Origin: Pedinophyceae sp. YPF-701
Taxonomy: Eukaryota > Chlorophyta > Pedinophyceae
DNA length: 64,000 nucleotides
Assembly: GCA_916048055.1 (NCBI GenBank)
Contig: CAJZHL010000028.1
Span: forward strand, 186,001-250,000
Direction: 5' to 3'
Part shown: piece after piece, positions 10,474-22,848 of the stretch
Layout of the letters: each line of letters starts with the position of its first letter
Numbering within the stretch: position 1 is the first letter of the stretch
Position numbers and translations under genes: made by a program
The notes under the pieces: generated by a model
What the model was told of the DNA's origin: nothing
The model's database searches: none
What the model saw: the letters and a program-made list of their open reading frames with translations, nothing else

Positions 10474-12825
10474 TCATGTGGCAGCATCGTCGCCGTCGCT
10501 GTGCAAGGCATCTCTCGCGCGCTGGACGGCCTTGAGCAGCTGCGCCGTGACCGTCTGCGCCACGCTGTCGTCGTCCCCGCCCCCTCGCGCGCCCAGGACG
10601 GGGTCGTCGTCGTCGCCGTCGCCCGCGCCCCCGCCGCGCAGCGTTGCGTGCATGGCTGCCAGCGCAGCGTCCACGGCGGGCTTCAGCGCGTCCGTGGCCT
10701 CGCGCGGGATCTTCCAGTCGCGCACGTAGTTGTTGTCCGCCTTCCGCAGCATGTCCTTGAACCACCGCACCTGCTCGGGCCGCATCAGCGTGAAACACTC
10801 CCCCGTGCGTCCCGCGCGCGCCGTGCGGCCGGCCCGGTGCACGTACGTCTTGGCGTACACGGGCATGTCGTAGTTGATCACGCACTCCAGCTCCGCGACG
10901 TCGAGGCCGCGGGTCGCCGCGTCCGACGCCACCAGCACGGAAAACTCCCCCGCGCGGAACTGCTCGAGCGCACGTGCGCGGACGCGCGGGGCGACGCGGC
11001 TGGAGTACTCCACGGGCTGCCCGATGCGCACAGCGTCGTGCGCGTTGCGGACGACGTGGGAGATCAGGAGGTGGAGGCGGCGCGCGCCCTCCACCGCCGA
11101 ACAGAACACAACAGTCCTCCGGGGGTACAATTGGCTCAGGAGCGCCAGCAGCGCGTGGGGCTTGTACCGGCCGTCAACCACGTGCTTCCACTCCTTTAGC
11201 GTGCTCGGGAGGCTGCAGCAACACAGCAGCGTCGCCCGTTTCGGCCACGTCACAGGCACGCAACAACAATGAGCATCGGCATGCACGCACACTGCACTCT
11301 TCACCGCGTTTCGGCGCGCACCTGTATCTCTGGTCCTGCGCAGTCAGCGCGATGTACTTCGGGCAGTTGAGCGCGAGCTTGTCGATCTTGGCCGGGTCCC
11401 GCGTCAGCGTCGCCGACGCCACTATCTTCACCACGCGGCGCTCCCCATGCTTGAATCCGCTCGGAACGGCGAGCCACCGCTCGACGGCGCCCCAGCGCGG
11501 ATCCCCCCTCACCTCTCCCTCGTCCAGCCACGCCCCGATCACGCCCGCCTCCACGGCGTCCCCCTCGTGCGCCACGCCCGCCCACGGCGGACCGCAGCGG
11601 GCCTCTGCGAGCACGCGCCGCAGCCAGTTCGAGTAGCTCTGGCGCAGGATCTTGTCCGCCTCGTCGACGATGAGCCAGTCCAGCCTCCTCACGTGGAACC
11701 CCGCGGTCTCGCGCAGGTGCGTCACCAGGCGCCCCGGCGTGGCCACGAGGACGTCCGCCGCGACGTACGACGCGCCCTCTGCGGCGCGAACCATCAGCGA
11801 CCTCGCCTCTAGCTCGTAGGACACCCTCCCGGCCACGAGACCCACGCTCAGGCCGACACGTGGCGCCAGCGACGCGACGACCTCGAACACCTGCGTGGCC
11901 AGCCCCCGCGTCGGCAGCACGACGAGGCCGCGGACGGCGCGGCCCCGGCCGAACGTCCGCGGCGCGGGGGTCGTCGGCCGCGCGGCCAGGTCGTTGAGCA
12001 TCGGCAGCACGAACGCCAGCGTCTTTCCGCTGCCTGTAGGCGCACACACGCACAGGTCGTGCGGCTGCGCGACGCCGCCGCGGGCGATGTTCCACACGGC
12101 CGCCTGGATCGGAAACATGCTGCGGATGCCGAGGTCGTTGAGCCCTGCGGCCAGGCCGGGATGCAGGCCCTCCAGCTCCGCCGCGTCGGGTTGATTTGAT
12201 GGGTCGACTGCTACTGGAATCTTCATCCAGGGGAGGACGGGGGGCTTGCGTTTCGGCGGCTCGCGCGCGTCGTCCGGCCGCTGCTCGGGCGGCGGGCTCC
12301 GCGCGGGCGTCCCGGGGGGGGGAGTGTCGTGCGCTGGTGATGGTGGTGGGGTTGTTTCGTCCGCGGAGGGGGTGTCTCGCGCAGGGGCGGCGGGCTGGGT
12401 GGGATGCGGAGGTGCGCCGCCGTCGGGTACATCGTCGTACGCGATCACCTGTGCGGCGACGGCGCAGGGGGTGTTATTGTCAGGTAGAACTGTCTGACTT
12501 GCGCACGACGCGATCGCGTTCGGCGTCCAGGCGCACGCGGCAGCGCAGCAGGCGTTGGCCTCTGCGGGCGGCGAGCGTTCCAGGGCAGGCGGCGTACCTG
12601 GAAGGTGAACTGCTGTTTGTTGATGCTGCCGCCGTGCTGTGCAGGGGCGCCTGATGGAGGTGTTTGCGAGCGCACGGCCCCCTTCGTGTTGTGTTGCGTG
12701 GATTGTTTGACAGCGGCGCCGGTGTCGGGCCGCAGGCGGTCCGCATGGCCCGCTGCGGGAGTGGCATCGCCATCCCCGGGGCCCTGGTGCGCTCCGCTCG
12801 CGCGTCTCGGCTTCTTTCTCTTCAT
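10474..12825 (-). CDS. DDX51: DEAD-box RNA helicase, DDX51/Dbp6 type
   Basis: Minus-strand exons 12825-12598, 12448-11322 and 11212-10474 give 697 aa. The open frame upstream of 12448 has only a GTG, which is why I add the first exon: it starts with ATG, encodes a basic NLS-like N-terminus (MKRKKPRR) and joins in phase. Helicase motifs appear in order: FPIQAAV (Q-region), APTGSGKT (I), LPTRGLATQV (Ia), TPGR (Ib), VDEAD (II), SATLT (III), TRGLDV (V) and HRAGRTARAG (VI). The SDLCV-like segment before motif I (HDLCVCAPTGSGKT) and the insert between motifs II and III fit the DDX51/Dbp6 family, which acts in early 60S ribosome assembly in the nucleolus. The C-terminal tail is Asp-rich. Confidence 0.92.
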
Positions 12826-13362
12826 TGTATGGTCCTCACGAACGTGAAGACATCACGACGGTGCGAATTCCTCGCAATGGTGTTCTCTGCGACGTCCTTC
12901 CGGGCTGCAGCCTTCCCGCAATTACACCTGCTGCGGTTCCGTGGTCCACCGGACAGGAACGGTGACCAGCGACGCGTATGTATATCAACAGCCGCGAGCC
13001 AGCGAGCAGTTCGTCCACTTTCATGCCCCGCTTTGCCTCCAAAGCCCGGCAAAGGTGCCCCGATGCCTTCGACGCCTCCCGGGGCCTCACCGGCCCCGTC
13101 TGTCCCAGCGCGCACGTCGGCACCGTCGCTCTGTCTGGCAGACCATGCTCGCGCCTGTCAGGGCACGCCGTCCGCGCGCCCAGGCGCCACGCCGCCGCCG
13201 CGGAAACAGCACAAGCGTTGCCGTACGCACAGTCACGGCTGCAAGTCCAGAGCGCGGAGCGACGCGGTGCCGAGCCGCCCGGGGCGTTCGGTGCGCGCGC
13301 CACCGCGGGGACCCCCGGTCTCCGGTGTCTCAAGTCATCTCACAGTCCAGGCCTGCGCCGCC
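12826..13362. other. Intergenic spacer
   Basis: Lies between the promoter side of DDX51 and the 3' end of LPD, both on the minus strand. I see no coding, RNA or repeat feature. Confidence 0.6.
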
Positions 13363-15175
13363 CTAGTGCCGCGCGGTCACGGGCTTGGCCCCGAGCGCCG
13401 CGAGCTCCTTCTCCTCCGCCTCCGTCTTGCACCCCTTGATGAGCTCGTCCACGACCTCGCTCAGCGTCGGGTGCGCGTGCACCGCGAACCGGATGTCCTT
13501 GATGGTCTGCCCCGTGGCCACCGCGTTCGACACCTCGTGGATGAGGTCCGCGGCGTGCAGGCCGATGATGTGCATGCCGAGGATCTCCCCGGACTGCTTG
13601 TTGTACAGGATCTTGGCCATGCCGTCGCCCTGCAGCTCCGCGTTCGCCTTGGAGTTGGCCTTGAACGACGTCTTGGCCACGCCGAGCGTGAACTTCTTCT
13701 CCGTCGCGAGCTCCTGCGCCTGGTCCTCCGTCAGGCCGACGAACGACACCTCCGGGTGCGTGAAGCACGCCGCCGGGACCGCCAGGTGGTTGACCTCGTG
13801 GCTGCGCCCGCGGATGTTCTCCACGACGCTGATGCCCTGCGCCGACGCCGCGTGCGCGAGCATCAGCTTGCCGTTCGCGTCGCCGATGCAGTACAGGTTC
13901 GGCACCGCCTTGCCGTCCTTGTCGAGCACGCGCATCTTGCTGTCGACCGGGACGAAGCCGCGCCGGTCCGTCTCCACGTTCAGCGCGCCGAGGTTCAGCC
14001 CGCGCGTGTACGGCGCGCGGCCGGTCGCGACCAGCACCGCGTCCACCTCCATCACGTCCACGACCTCCTTCGTGTCGAAGTCCGTCAGCTCCACCGTCAC
14101 GGGCTTCACGCCGGGCATCCCCGGCGTCACCTTGGTCGCCAGGACGTTCGTGCGGTAGTCGATCTTGCGCGGCTTGATCAGCAGACGCTCGGCCATCTTC
14201 GCGATCTCCGTGTCGAAGCCCGGCATGATCCGCGGCAGTGCCTCGATGAAGGTCACCTCTGAGCCCAGCGCAGTGTAAACGTCCGAGAACTCAAGGCCGA
14301 TGTAGCCGGAGCCGATGATGGCGATCCACTCGGGCACCCAGTCGAGCTTGAGCGCGTGGTCCGACGTGAAGACCGTCTTCCCGTCGATCGGGATCCCGGG
14401 GGGCACGAACGGCACGCTCCCCGTGGCGATGATGATGTCCTTCGCCGTGACGGTCCCGCCGACGTCCACGCGGCCGGGCAGCGCGTACGACACCGTGTTC
14501 GGGCCGACCAGCCGCGCAGCCCCCTGCAGGATGTCTACGCCGAGCCCCTTGAGCGAGTTGGCCAGCGAACCCTGAATCTTGTTCGCGAGGCCGCTGGCGT
14601 GGTCCGCGACGGCCTGGCGGTCGTAGGTGACCTCGCCGGGGAGGTGGATGCCGAGCTGCTTCATGTGCGCGGTGTCCTTGAGCTCGCGGATGCGGCCCGC
14701 GGCGGCGAGGAGGGCCTTGGAGGGCACGCAGCCTCGGTTGACGCACGTGCCGCCGATGTCGTGGCCCTCGACGACGGCGCACTTGAGGCCCTGCTCGACG
14801 GCGGCGAGCGCGGCGCCTGCGCGGGCGGGGGCGGGCGGGGCGGGCGTGAGCAGGGGATGGGACGACGCAAGCGAGGCCGATGGGTGGCAGGGGCGTGGGG
14901 GCGGGGGCGTGCCGTGGCCGCCGACGCCGCAGCCGATGATGAGGAGGTCGTAGTCGAACTCGTCCTTCGCGGCCGCGGCGATGGTCGCGCTGCGCTGCGC
15001 GCGCCGGGAGACGGCGATGCCCTGCCTGCAAGCGCTGGGGGCGTGGAGAGCGCTTCCCGACGAACACGCGGAAACAGCGACGCGCACGGTGCCGTGCAGA
15101 GGCACACGAACGAAGGGGAAAGGGAGAGCTGGCGCAGCGGCGAGCTCCCGCGGATCCACCGCTTGGAAGTAGCAT
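13363..15175 (-). CDS. LPD1: Dihydrolipoyl dehydrogenase (E3), plastid type
   Basis: Minus-strand exons 15175-15108, 15025-14913 and 14816-13363 close to 544 aa. The flavoprotein disulphide reductase layout is clear: FAD-binding [10 protein letters not shown], redox disulphide [18 protein letters not shown]-binding [23 protein letters not shown], second FAD motif YCIGDANG and C-terminal active-site [16 protein letters not shown] and the CVNRGC context are typical of the plastidial pyruvate dehydrogenase E3. The first ~45 residues are Ser/Arg/Ala-rich and end in ATIAAAAK, suggesting a transit peptide. The large frame starts with GTG, so the first exon is my inference. The second intron (14912-14817, 96 nt) begins with GC rather than GT; it is a multiple of three and lacks stops, so retention would insert 32 residues into the FAD motif. 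Confidence 0.93.
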
Positions 15176-17846
15176 GGAGGCACCGGTGAGCAGAAGGCTC
15201 CCCAAGCCCGCTGAGGGCCGTTCGTGGACTGCTGCTATCGCGCACGGACGGGAAACGATGGCGGAGGCCGTGCGCGCGGCTCCAGGCGCCAGGACGCGCT
15301 CGCAGCGGCATTGCGAGCCGCGCCTCAGCACGTCCTCGAGGCCTGCTCGCGCGAGCCCCAGGAGGCGACTCCAGCGCGTGGTTCTACCCGCGGAGGCGCC
15401 ATCGGTGGGCGGAGCGCGGTGCACACTCGCCGGAGAGGGGCTGGAGCCCTCCATCGGTGCGGTGGGAATCGATGGGGAGCGCCACGGCACCTCTATCTTG
15501 CAAGGCATGCCCCCCGAGGGTGTCCGGGGGGTACTTTTGGGACGGCTGGCGCCGTCACGCTCCCATCAGGCGGGGTGGATGGAAGTGGCGGCCGGTGTGG
15601 CCGGCGATGCCGTGGCTACGGAACAGATGTGGGTTGTAGGGCAGGCAGCGCTGCTTGAGAGGCCGATGCGGCGTCGAAGCGCGGAACGGAAAAAGCTCGC
15701 AACGGACTGGGGCCTTGCCGGGTCGCGGGCGGGCGCGTCCGCGGCGGCCAGCCTCAGCAGGCAAGGCGAGTCCGGGCTCGCTCGCTCGCAGCGATCGGCG
15801 TGGGGAGCGCGCAGGGCGTTTGCTCGAAGAGAATGTACCTGGCGGAAAAGGGCGCAGCGAGGGTGCGCTTCGGCAGCGTCGCCCGCCGCGTCGCGGGCGC
15901 GAGCGCGCCAATCGGGGCGCAGGAGGAGGCCGCGCGGGCCTGCGCCTGCGGCGCAACTGCCGTCGGAGCGAGCGCGTTCGCCAGCATGGTACCGGTGAGC
16001 TGGACTGGGACGGTCGGCTCCGCTGGGCTCGCCCTCTTCGTCCGCGAAGGAGCGAGTTTGCATGTCAGGTCGGGGGGGTGTCAGGAAGTGGTTGTGGGGG
16101 ATCAGGCCCCGACATCCCCCCCCCCGCTCATTCCTCCTAGCCTTCTCCGGCGCCGCGCGGGGGTCTTCCCCCCCATCACCCATTTCGGGGTACCCCAACC
16201 CACCCAGTTCAGCCTGCGCCAGTCGAATACGACGCCCGCTGCGCCGATTCCTGACGCTCACCGCCCTGGCTTTGTACCCAGTGCACATGCAACGTGTCCG
16301 AGGACCTTCGGGACGCCGAGAACGCGTGCCCCACATCGATGTCACACTGGCAGCCTACTTCGCGTGTCAACACACCAACCGACCGCCCGCGACACCCCCG
16401 TGTCCGGCGCGAGGACACCGGCTCCACTCTCGCGTTCGGCGCCACCACCTCGCCCGCGCGCGCGCCCCTCCCGCGCACCGCGCCGGCACTGTGACCAAGC
16501 GCGCGGGGCATCACCTGTGCATGGGCTTGAGAGCGCTTGCTCACCGTCGCCTTGCCCAGACACGACCTCAGCGCTCTCAAGCGGCCCGCGGGGCCCCGAG
16601 CGCGTTCACGCCGTGCACCGCGCACGAGCCGGCGTGTAGTGTGCCAGCGTCAAGCGACGTCGCGTCGTCGCGTCCGGGCGCTGGCCGCCACGCCGTCGCG
16701 CACACGCCGCGGCCGGCCCTGCCCGCCCCCGCCGGCCCGTCGAACCGCGCCCGCACCCCGTCTCCGCCCGGCCGACCCCTCCTTTTCACACGCAGCGCAC
16801 CTAGGGGTTCTCTCCGCATGATTCCGCGCGGCTCGTTGCCGCGGCGTCCGCGGCGTCGGCACGGTAGCGTTGCCGGAGGTCTGGTGGCCTTCTTTCCCGG
16901 CGCGCGCGCCTTCTCGCCCGGCAACGAGCCGCGTGGAAGACCGTCCGTCCATGCTGGGGTCCTATTAGACCGAAGGTGCAAGGGGACCTGGGCCAGGGCG
17001 GGCCGCTCGGGCGCTCTTGTTCGCGCGGATGCGTGGTCCGGAAACAGAAACGACCGATTTGAACGATCGCTGCGATATTGACGTGGGCAATCTCGCGTCG
17101 CTGGGGTGCTCGGTTCAGGACCGATCGCGCACACCCGCCGCTTCGTAGGCTGGCAGGAGCGGGCGCAAACCGTGAGAGAACCATTTGTTCGGGCGATGAA
17201 GGCGTTCCAGCCAGTGCGGCCCGCCTCGCGAGGTGCGCACGAGCAACGCGCCCACTGCACGCGTCGCGCGAGGGCCGATCCCCCCCCTGCACGGACACCG
17301 CGCGAACGGACCGTATAGCCTAGCTCCAAAACCACGCCTCGCGACCTTCATGGACCCGCCCTGGCCCCTCGCGACCGTCCTAGCGCTGCGACGCGCTCGA
17401 GCCTATCTGCCCTCGCCCCGAACGGCCCTCTCGCGGCGTGTTGAGCAGCGACTATCCACAACCCGGCCTCTTCCCCGTCTCCACAACCCCGACCAGCCAA
17501 CGTCGGGCCGTTTTTTGCGCTCGGTGCGCGGCGCGACGGCGATGTTGCTCCCGCCAACACCCTGACCTTGCCACCCCACAGCGCGCGTTTCGCGGCACCT
17601 TCCCCGTGATTGGTCCACGTACCGCTTCCGTCACACCATCAGGCGCCCGACGACGCAGCACGGCGACGATCGACGCGTCGACGGCCCCGGCGCCCGCCGT
17701 GGACGCTCAGCATCATTTTGCTCCCGCGCACCGTCTCCCGCGCCGTTCCTTTCAATTCAGCGCCGCAAACACCTTCTTCACACCGCACACATCCCATCAC
17801 CCGGCGCCAATCCCCGCCACCCGCCGCAATCGAGCTCACTCGCACC
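15176..17846. other. Long intergenic spacer
   Basis: Between the divergently transcribed LPD and starch synthase genes. Open frames of up to ~340 codons exist on both strands, but they are compositional (Arg/Ala/Pro), overlap one another and resemble no known protein. It should hold the promoters and 5' UTRs of both flanking genes. Confidence 0.6.
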
Positions 17847-20800
17847 ATGTGCTCACGCTCTGGCTCCCCAGGCTGGCTGCCCGAGGCTCGTCCCGGTGCC
17901 CCGCCGCGCCCGGGCCGCGCGTCGCCCACGTTCTCGCCGCGCCCGTTTTCTGCCCTCTGCAGCCGTCCACCCCGCCAGGCGCGGGCGTGCGGGACCGTCC
18001 ACGCGCGTGCGCGCGGAGCCTGGCCGCACGGGCCGCTCCCCGTCGCGCCCGGGCAAGAGCCGCCAGCCCGGCAGGAAGGCCGAGGGCCTCAAGGCGACGA
18101 ACATCAAGGTCAGCCGCGGCCCCGCGTCCCGCCCGAACGGCCCCGCTCTCCCGCGCCCGCCTCAGCCTCGCCCCCTGCTGGCGCTCCCAATGAGCCTTGA
18201 GCGGCCCTTCGCGGGCCGCTGACGGCGCGACGTGCAGACCTCGCGCCGCTCACACCACGCTGACATCACGTCCTCGCACGCTACGCCATTTTCGCGGCCG
18301 CAGCGCGCTCCACTGCGCCGCTCGCGCGAACCTAGTCGCTTCGCGGCACGCCATCCGTCGTGTTCCGCGCGCTTGACGCCCGACCGGCGCCGAACGCCTC
18401 GTCGCGTCCCTCCTGCGCGCCCACCCTACACCGATCGCGTGCGCATCCGTGACGTCCGCGCCTGTCCGCGCCGCCCCCGCGCCCTCGATTGGTGCACCGA
18501 CGCTCACCCGCGCGCCGCCCCCGCGCCCCGCCCGCAGCAAGCCGATGCGCGCACGGATAACCGCAAGACCGACGCGCGCGCCCGCGCCGCGCCGGGCGAG
18601 GAGGAGGAGGGCATCGACCTCGCCGCCCTGCGCGCGCAAAACTCGGCGCTGCGCGCCAAGCTGAGCCAGACGCTCGACGCGATGAGCGAGCAACAGAAGC
18701 GCGACTTCCTCGAGCGCCACGCGTCCCTCAAGCCCGACATCGAGGCCGTCTCGGCCCCGCCGGAGCGGGCCACGGAGACCACGCCCGCGAGCTTCCAGGT
18801 TGCCGCCGCCGACATCCTCGGGCAGTCCTCCGTCGACGAGCTCTACGAGGAGGACGAGGAGGACTTCCTGGACGAGGAGGACTTCGAGGAGGAGGAGTTC
18901 ATCGAGGAGGAGTTCGAGGAGGTCGCGCCTGAGCCCGTCGCGGCGGCCCCGGCTCCTGCGCCGGTGCCCACGCCGACGCCCGCGCCGCCGCCGGCCGCGC
19001 CGCCCCGGCCCGGCCGCGCCGCCGCCGGCCGCGGCCGCGCCGCCCGCGCCGGCGGTGGACCCGAAGGTCCAGGCCGAGGTGGAGTTCGAGACGCACAACG
19101 CGAAGGAGCTGCTGGCGCCGCGCCAGGACTGGCTGGTGTGCACGGTGCCCGAGAAGCCGGTCGCCGGCGCCCCGCTGCGCGTGTACTTCAACCGCGGGCG
19201 CAGCGAGACGCTCCGGAACCGCCCGCGGATCACCCTGCGCGCGGCGTGCAACAGCTGGGAGGTGGCGTTCGACGACGTGGACCTGATGCCCGCCGAGAAC
19301 GTGAGCCGCGACGGCGGCGCCGACTGGTGGGCGGCGAACGTCAAGGTGCCCGAGGAGACGTACGACATCCAGTGGGTCTTCACGGACGGCGAGGGCGCGT
19401 TCGACAACAACTTTGGCAACGACTACCTGTTTGAGGTCGTCGGGGGCGTCACGCAGGAGCAGTGGATCGATGGCGCCGCGGAGCGCCTCGCACGGGAGCA
19501 GGACGAGCAGCGCAAGGCGGAGGAGGAGGCGGCGAAGCGCGCGGCCGAGGAGGAGGAGCGCAGGTGCGACGCGCGTTCGAACACAGCCTGCCGGCAATCT
19601 GAGTGCGCGTTGCGCGTTGTTGGCGTGGCTGACGTGGCGCGTTTCGGTGCGGTGTTGTGCGCAGGAAGAAGGAGGAGGACCTGAACCAGGCGCGCGAGCT
19701 CGTCAACCAGCTGCGTGCGCAGCTGGAGGACCTGAAGAAGAACCCCCCCAAGATGAGCGAGGTGTTCATGTTCGACACCCCCCTCGTCGCGGGGGAGCCG
19801 GCCACGTTCTACTACAACGCGCAGAACCGCCCGCTGCACGGCAAGCCCGACGCGACGCTCCAGCTCGGCTTCAACGGCTGGCAGAACCTGACCAAGATCC
19901 CGCTCAAGAAGGCCGCCGCTCCGCCCAAGGGCGCCCCGGCGTCGGCCACCAAGGACGCGCAGTGGTGGACGTGCGCGGTCAAGGTGCCCAAGGACGCCGC
20001 GCTGGCCAACTTCGTGCTCTTCAGCGAGGACAACACCTGGGACAACAACGGCAACATGGACTTTGTGTCGGCGGTCAAGCCCCCCGCGGAGTTCGCGGAC
20101 GACACCGAGAAGTGGGTCGAGTCCCTGATCGAGGAGAACCGCCGGGAGATCTACACGGCGCGCAAGAACGCGGAGGCCGCGGAGGCGGCGCGCATGGCCG
20201 CGCGCAAGGCGCGTGCGGACGCGGCGCGCGAGAAGGCGCTGGCGGTGATGCGCCGGCAGCAGCGCCACGTGCTGTACACGAAGCCGGACAAGATCACCGC
20301 GGGCTCGACGGTCGAGCTGTGCTACAACCCGCAGGACACCCCCCTGAGCGGGCGGCAGTCGGTGTGGGTGCGCGGGGGGTACAACAGGTGGACGCACAAG
20401 AAGAGCTTTGGGCCGATCGAGATGACGCCGCCCAAGGCCGGCGAGTCGCACTTCACCGCGAAGATCCCGGTCCCGAAGGACGCGTTCAAGATCGACTTTG
20501 TCTTCTCTGAGGACGAGGGCAGCGACTGCCAGTTTGACAACAGGGGCGGCTACGACTACCACCTCCCCGTGGAGGGCTCGGTGCTGCAGGAGCCCGGGCT
20601 GCACGTGACGCACATCGCGGTCGAGATGGCGCCCGTCGCGAAGGTCGGCGGCCTCGGCGACGTGGTCACCTCGCTGGCGCGCGCCGTCAAGGAGTCGGGG
20701 CACCTCGTGGAGATCGTGCTGCCCAAGTACGCGTTCTTCAACTACTCCCCGCTGCTCCAGAACATGGAGTACGAGACGGAGTTCGACTGGGGCGGCACGA

Positions 20801-21978
20801 AGATCTTTGTGTGCTCGCAGCTGGTCGAGGGCGTGCGCGTGTTCTTCGTGGAGCCGAAGAACGGCATGTTCGACACCGACACGGTCTACCAGGGCCCCGG
20901 TGACGAGGTCCGCTTCGACTTCTTCTCCAAGGCCGCGCTCGAGTTCCTCCTGCAGTCGGGCCGCCAGCCGGACATCCTTCACTGCCACGACTGGTCGTCG
21001 GCGACGGTGGCCAACTCGTACTGGGCGGACTACCACAACTACGGCCTGTGGAAGCCCAACGTGGTCTTCACGATCCACAACCTCGAGTTCGGGCAGGCCA
21101 AGATCGGCGCCGCGGCCTACGCGTGCCAGCGCTTCACCACGGTGTCGCCGACGTACGCCTTTGAGATCGGGGGCCACCCGGCGATCGCGCCCAACGCCGG
21201 CAAGTTCATGGGCATCCGCAACGGCATCGACCCCGACATCTGGGACCCCGAGACGGACCAGTTCCTCCCCCTCGGCTTCACCGCCAACACGTGCGTCGAG
21301 GGCAAGGCCGCGGCGCGCAAGGCCCTGCGCGAGCGCCTCGGCATGACGGACTGGGGCGACAAGCCCATCGTCGGGTGCATCTCGCGCCTGACGGCGCAGA
21401 AGGGCATGCACCTCATCAAGCACGCGGCCTGGCGCACCAAGGAGCGCGGCGGTCAGTTCGTGCTCCTGGGCTCGGCCCCGGACCCGAAGATCCAGGGCGA
21501 CTTCAACTCGTGGGCGGACGGCATGATGGACGACAACTGCCGCTGCGTGTTCTCGTACGACGAGCCGCTCTCGCACCTCATCTACGCGGCCGCGGACTTC
21601 ATCGTCGTCCCGTCGATGTTTGAGCCGTGCGGGCTGACGCAGCTCACGGCCATGCGGTACGGCACGGTGCCGATCGTGCGGCACACGGGCGGCCTGCGCG
21701 ACACGATCTTCGACGTGGACTGCGACAAGGCGCGCGCGGCCTGGGAGATGGAGGGCTCCTCGGACTGGGAGCGCGACGGCCTGGACTGCACCAACGGCTT
21801 CGCGTTCGACGGGACGGACCCGGGGGCGCTCGACTACGCGATGAACCGGGCGCTCGACGCGTACTACAACGACCAGGAGTGGCTCCGCTCGCTGCAGAAG
21901 CGCGTCATGGAGCAGGACTGGTCCTGGAACCGCCCAGCGCTCGACTACATCGAGCTGTACTACTCCCTGCGCAAGTAG
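17847..21978 (+). CDS. SS3: Soluble starch synthase III with three starch-binding domains
   Basis: Proposed exons are 17847-17895, 17963-18108, 18538-19563 and 19665-21978; the last junction is secure, the first two are inferred. The product is ~1177 aa: a basic plastid transit region, a coiled coil (LAALRAQNSALRAKLSQTL), a run of Glu, a Pro/Ala linker, three CBM53-like modules (around PRITLRAACNSWEV, QLGFNGWQNL and WVRGGYNRW) separated by Ala/Glu helices, then the GT5 catalytic domain from HVTHIAVEMAPVAKVGGLGD to FEPCGLTQLTAMRYG and HTGGLRDTI. KVGGL and the TGGL region bind ADP-glucose. It elongates starch chains in the plastid stroma. Reading frame changes by one base inside the Pro/Ala linker (around 19003-19012): either one surplus C or a 103-nt intron at 18964-19066. 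The indel fits better because the linker composition continues on both sides. Confidence 0.93.
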
Positions 21979-22848
21979 AAGGAAAAACCCCCCACTCCCC
22001 CCGCTGTCCCCCCTTTCCACCGTTCCTTCTCCCCGGGGCCCAACTTGCCTCTGCACATCGGCGAGGCAGCGGCCCTGGGGTGTGCGGGCGGCCGCTGACG
22101 GCGGCGCCCCCGGGTCCCCCCCTTCTTTGGTGGCGATGCGATCGTGTCGTCCGAGGCGGACGACTCCGCCGTCCTGCCTCCGTCTTGGTCGGCGCGCCGG
22201 GCGGGGTGGCGTGCGCTGCACGCGGCTGCCCTGGACCCGATGTACATGCGATGCGACGCTGAACAACAGAAACCCACCGTAGAGAGGGCTTGCGCTCCCT
22301 TTCCCCCACCGCCATGCTCTGCGGAGGGCGAGGGAGACTACACCAGTAGCGCTCGAAGAGGCCTCTCTCCCTGCATAGGGGGTGCCTTGCACCCCTCCCG
22401 AACCCCTCCCACCCTCATTTGGTTCGATGCCGCGCTGACCACAAATGACGTCGCAGCGGGCGTGCGCGCCCCAGCGCCGGACTGTGAGCATCTAAGTCAA
22501 AGAGGTCTGCGGTGTGCTGCGACTCACCACACAGAGCAAGCCACGACAATGCGGACCCTCACAGCGCGGCTCCAGCGCACCGCCGCCACGACTCACGCGT
22601 CCGCGACCCAGCCCTCCGGCTCTTCCTCCCCGGGCGCGGCGGGGCGCCAGACAGAGGTGTGCATGGTGTCAATGTGCAGCCGCCGCCCCGCCAGACTCCC
22701 CTCGGGCATGCTCAGCCGCGGCTGCCACTCGCAGCACACCTGCGCGCGCAACACCGTCGTCGTCGCTTCGTGCACGCGCGCAGCTCCGCATGCAGATACA
22801 CTGCGCTGTCCATGCAAAGAGAACACCAGCGCGCCGGCAACCCATCAT
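21979..22848. other. Convergent intergenic spacer
   Basis: Separates the 3' ends of starch synthase III and the methyltransferase gene. Contains C-rich runs typical of 3' UTRs in this window and no recognisable gene. Confidence 0.6.

Noticed and set aside
12445-12597. Separate small gene MKRKKPRR... upstream of DDX51
   Set aside because: Its first exon joins in phase 0 to the DDX51 frame, which otherwise lacks an ATG, so it is better explained as DDX51 exon 1.
15174-16639. Possible protein genes in the LPD-starch synthase spacer (plus frames of 274-339 codons, minus frame of 259)
   Set aside because: No recognisable domain, hydrophobic pattern or conserved block; the frames overlap one another on both strands.
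19423-22491. 1022-codon open frame on the minus strand opposite starch synthase III
   Set aside because: It is the antisense shadow of a GC-rich gene whose sense product is a textbook starch synthase; its composition is Arg/Val/His/Leu rich without motifs.
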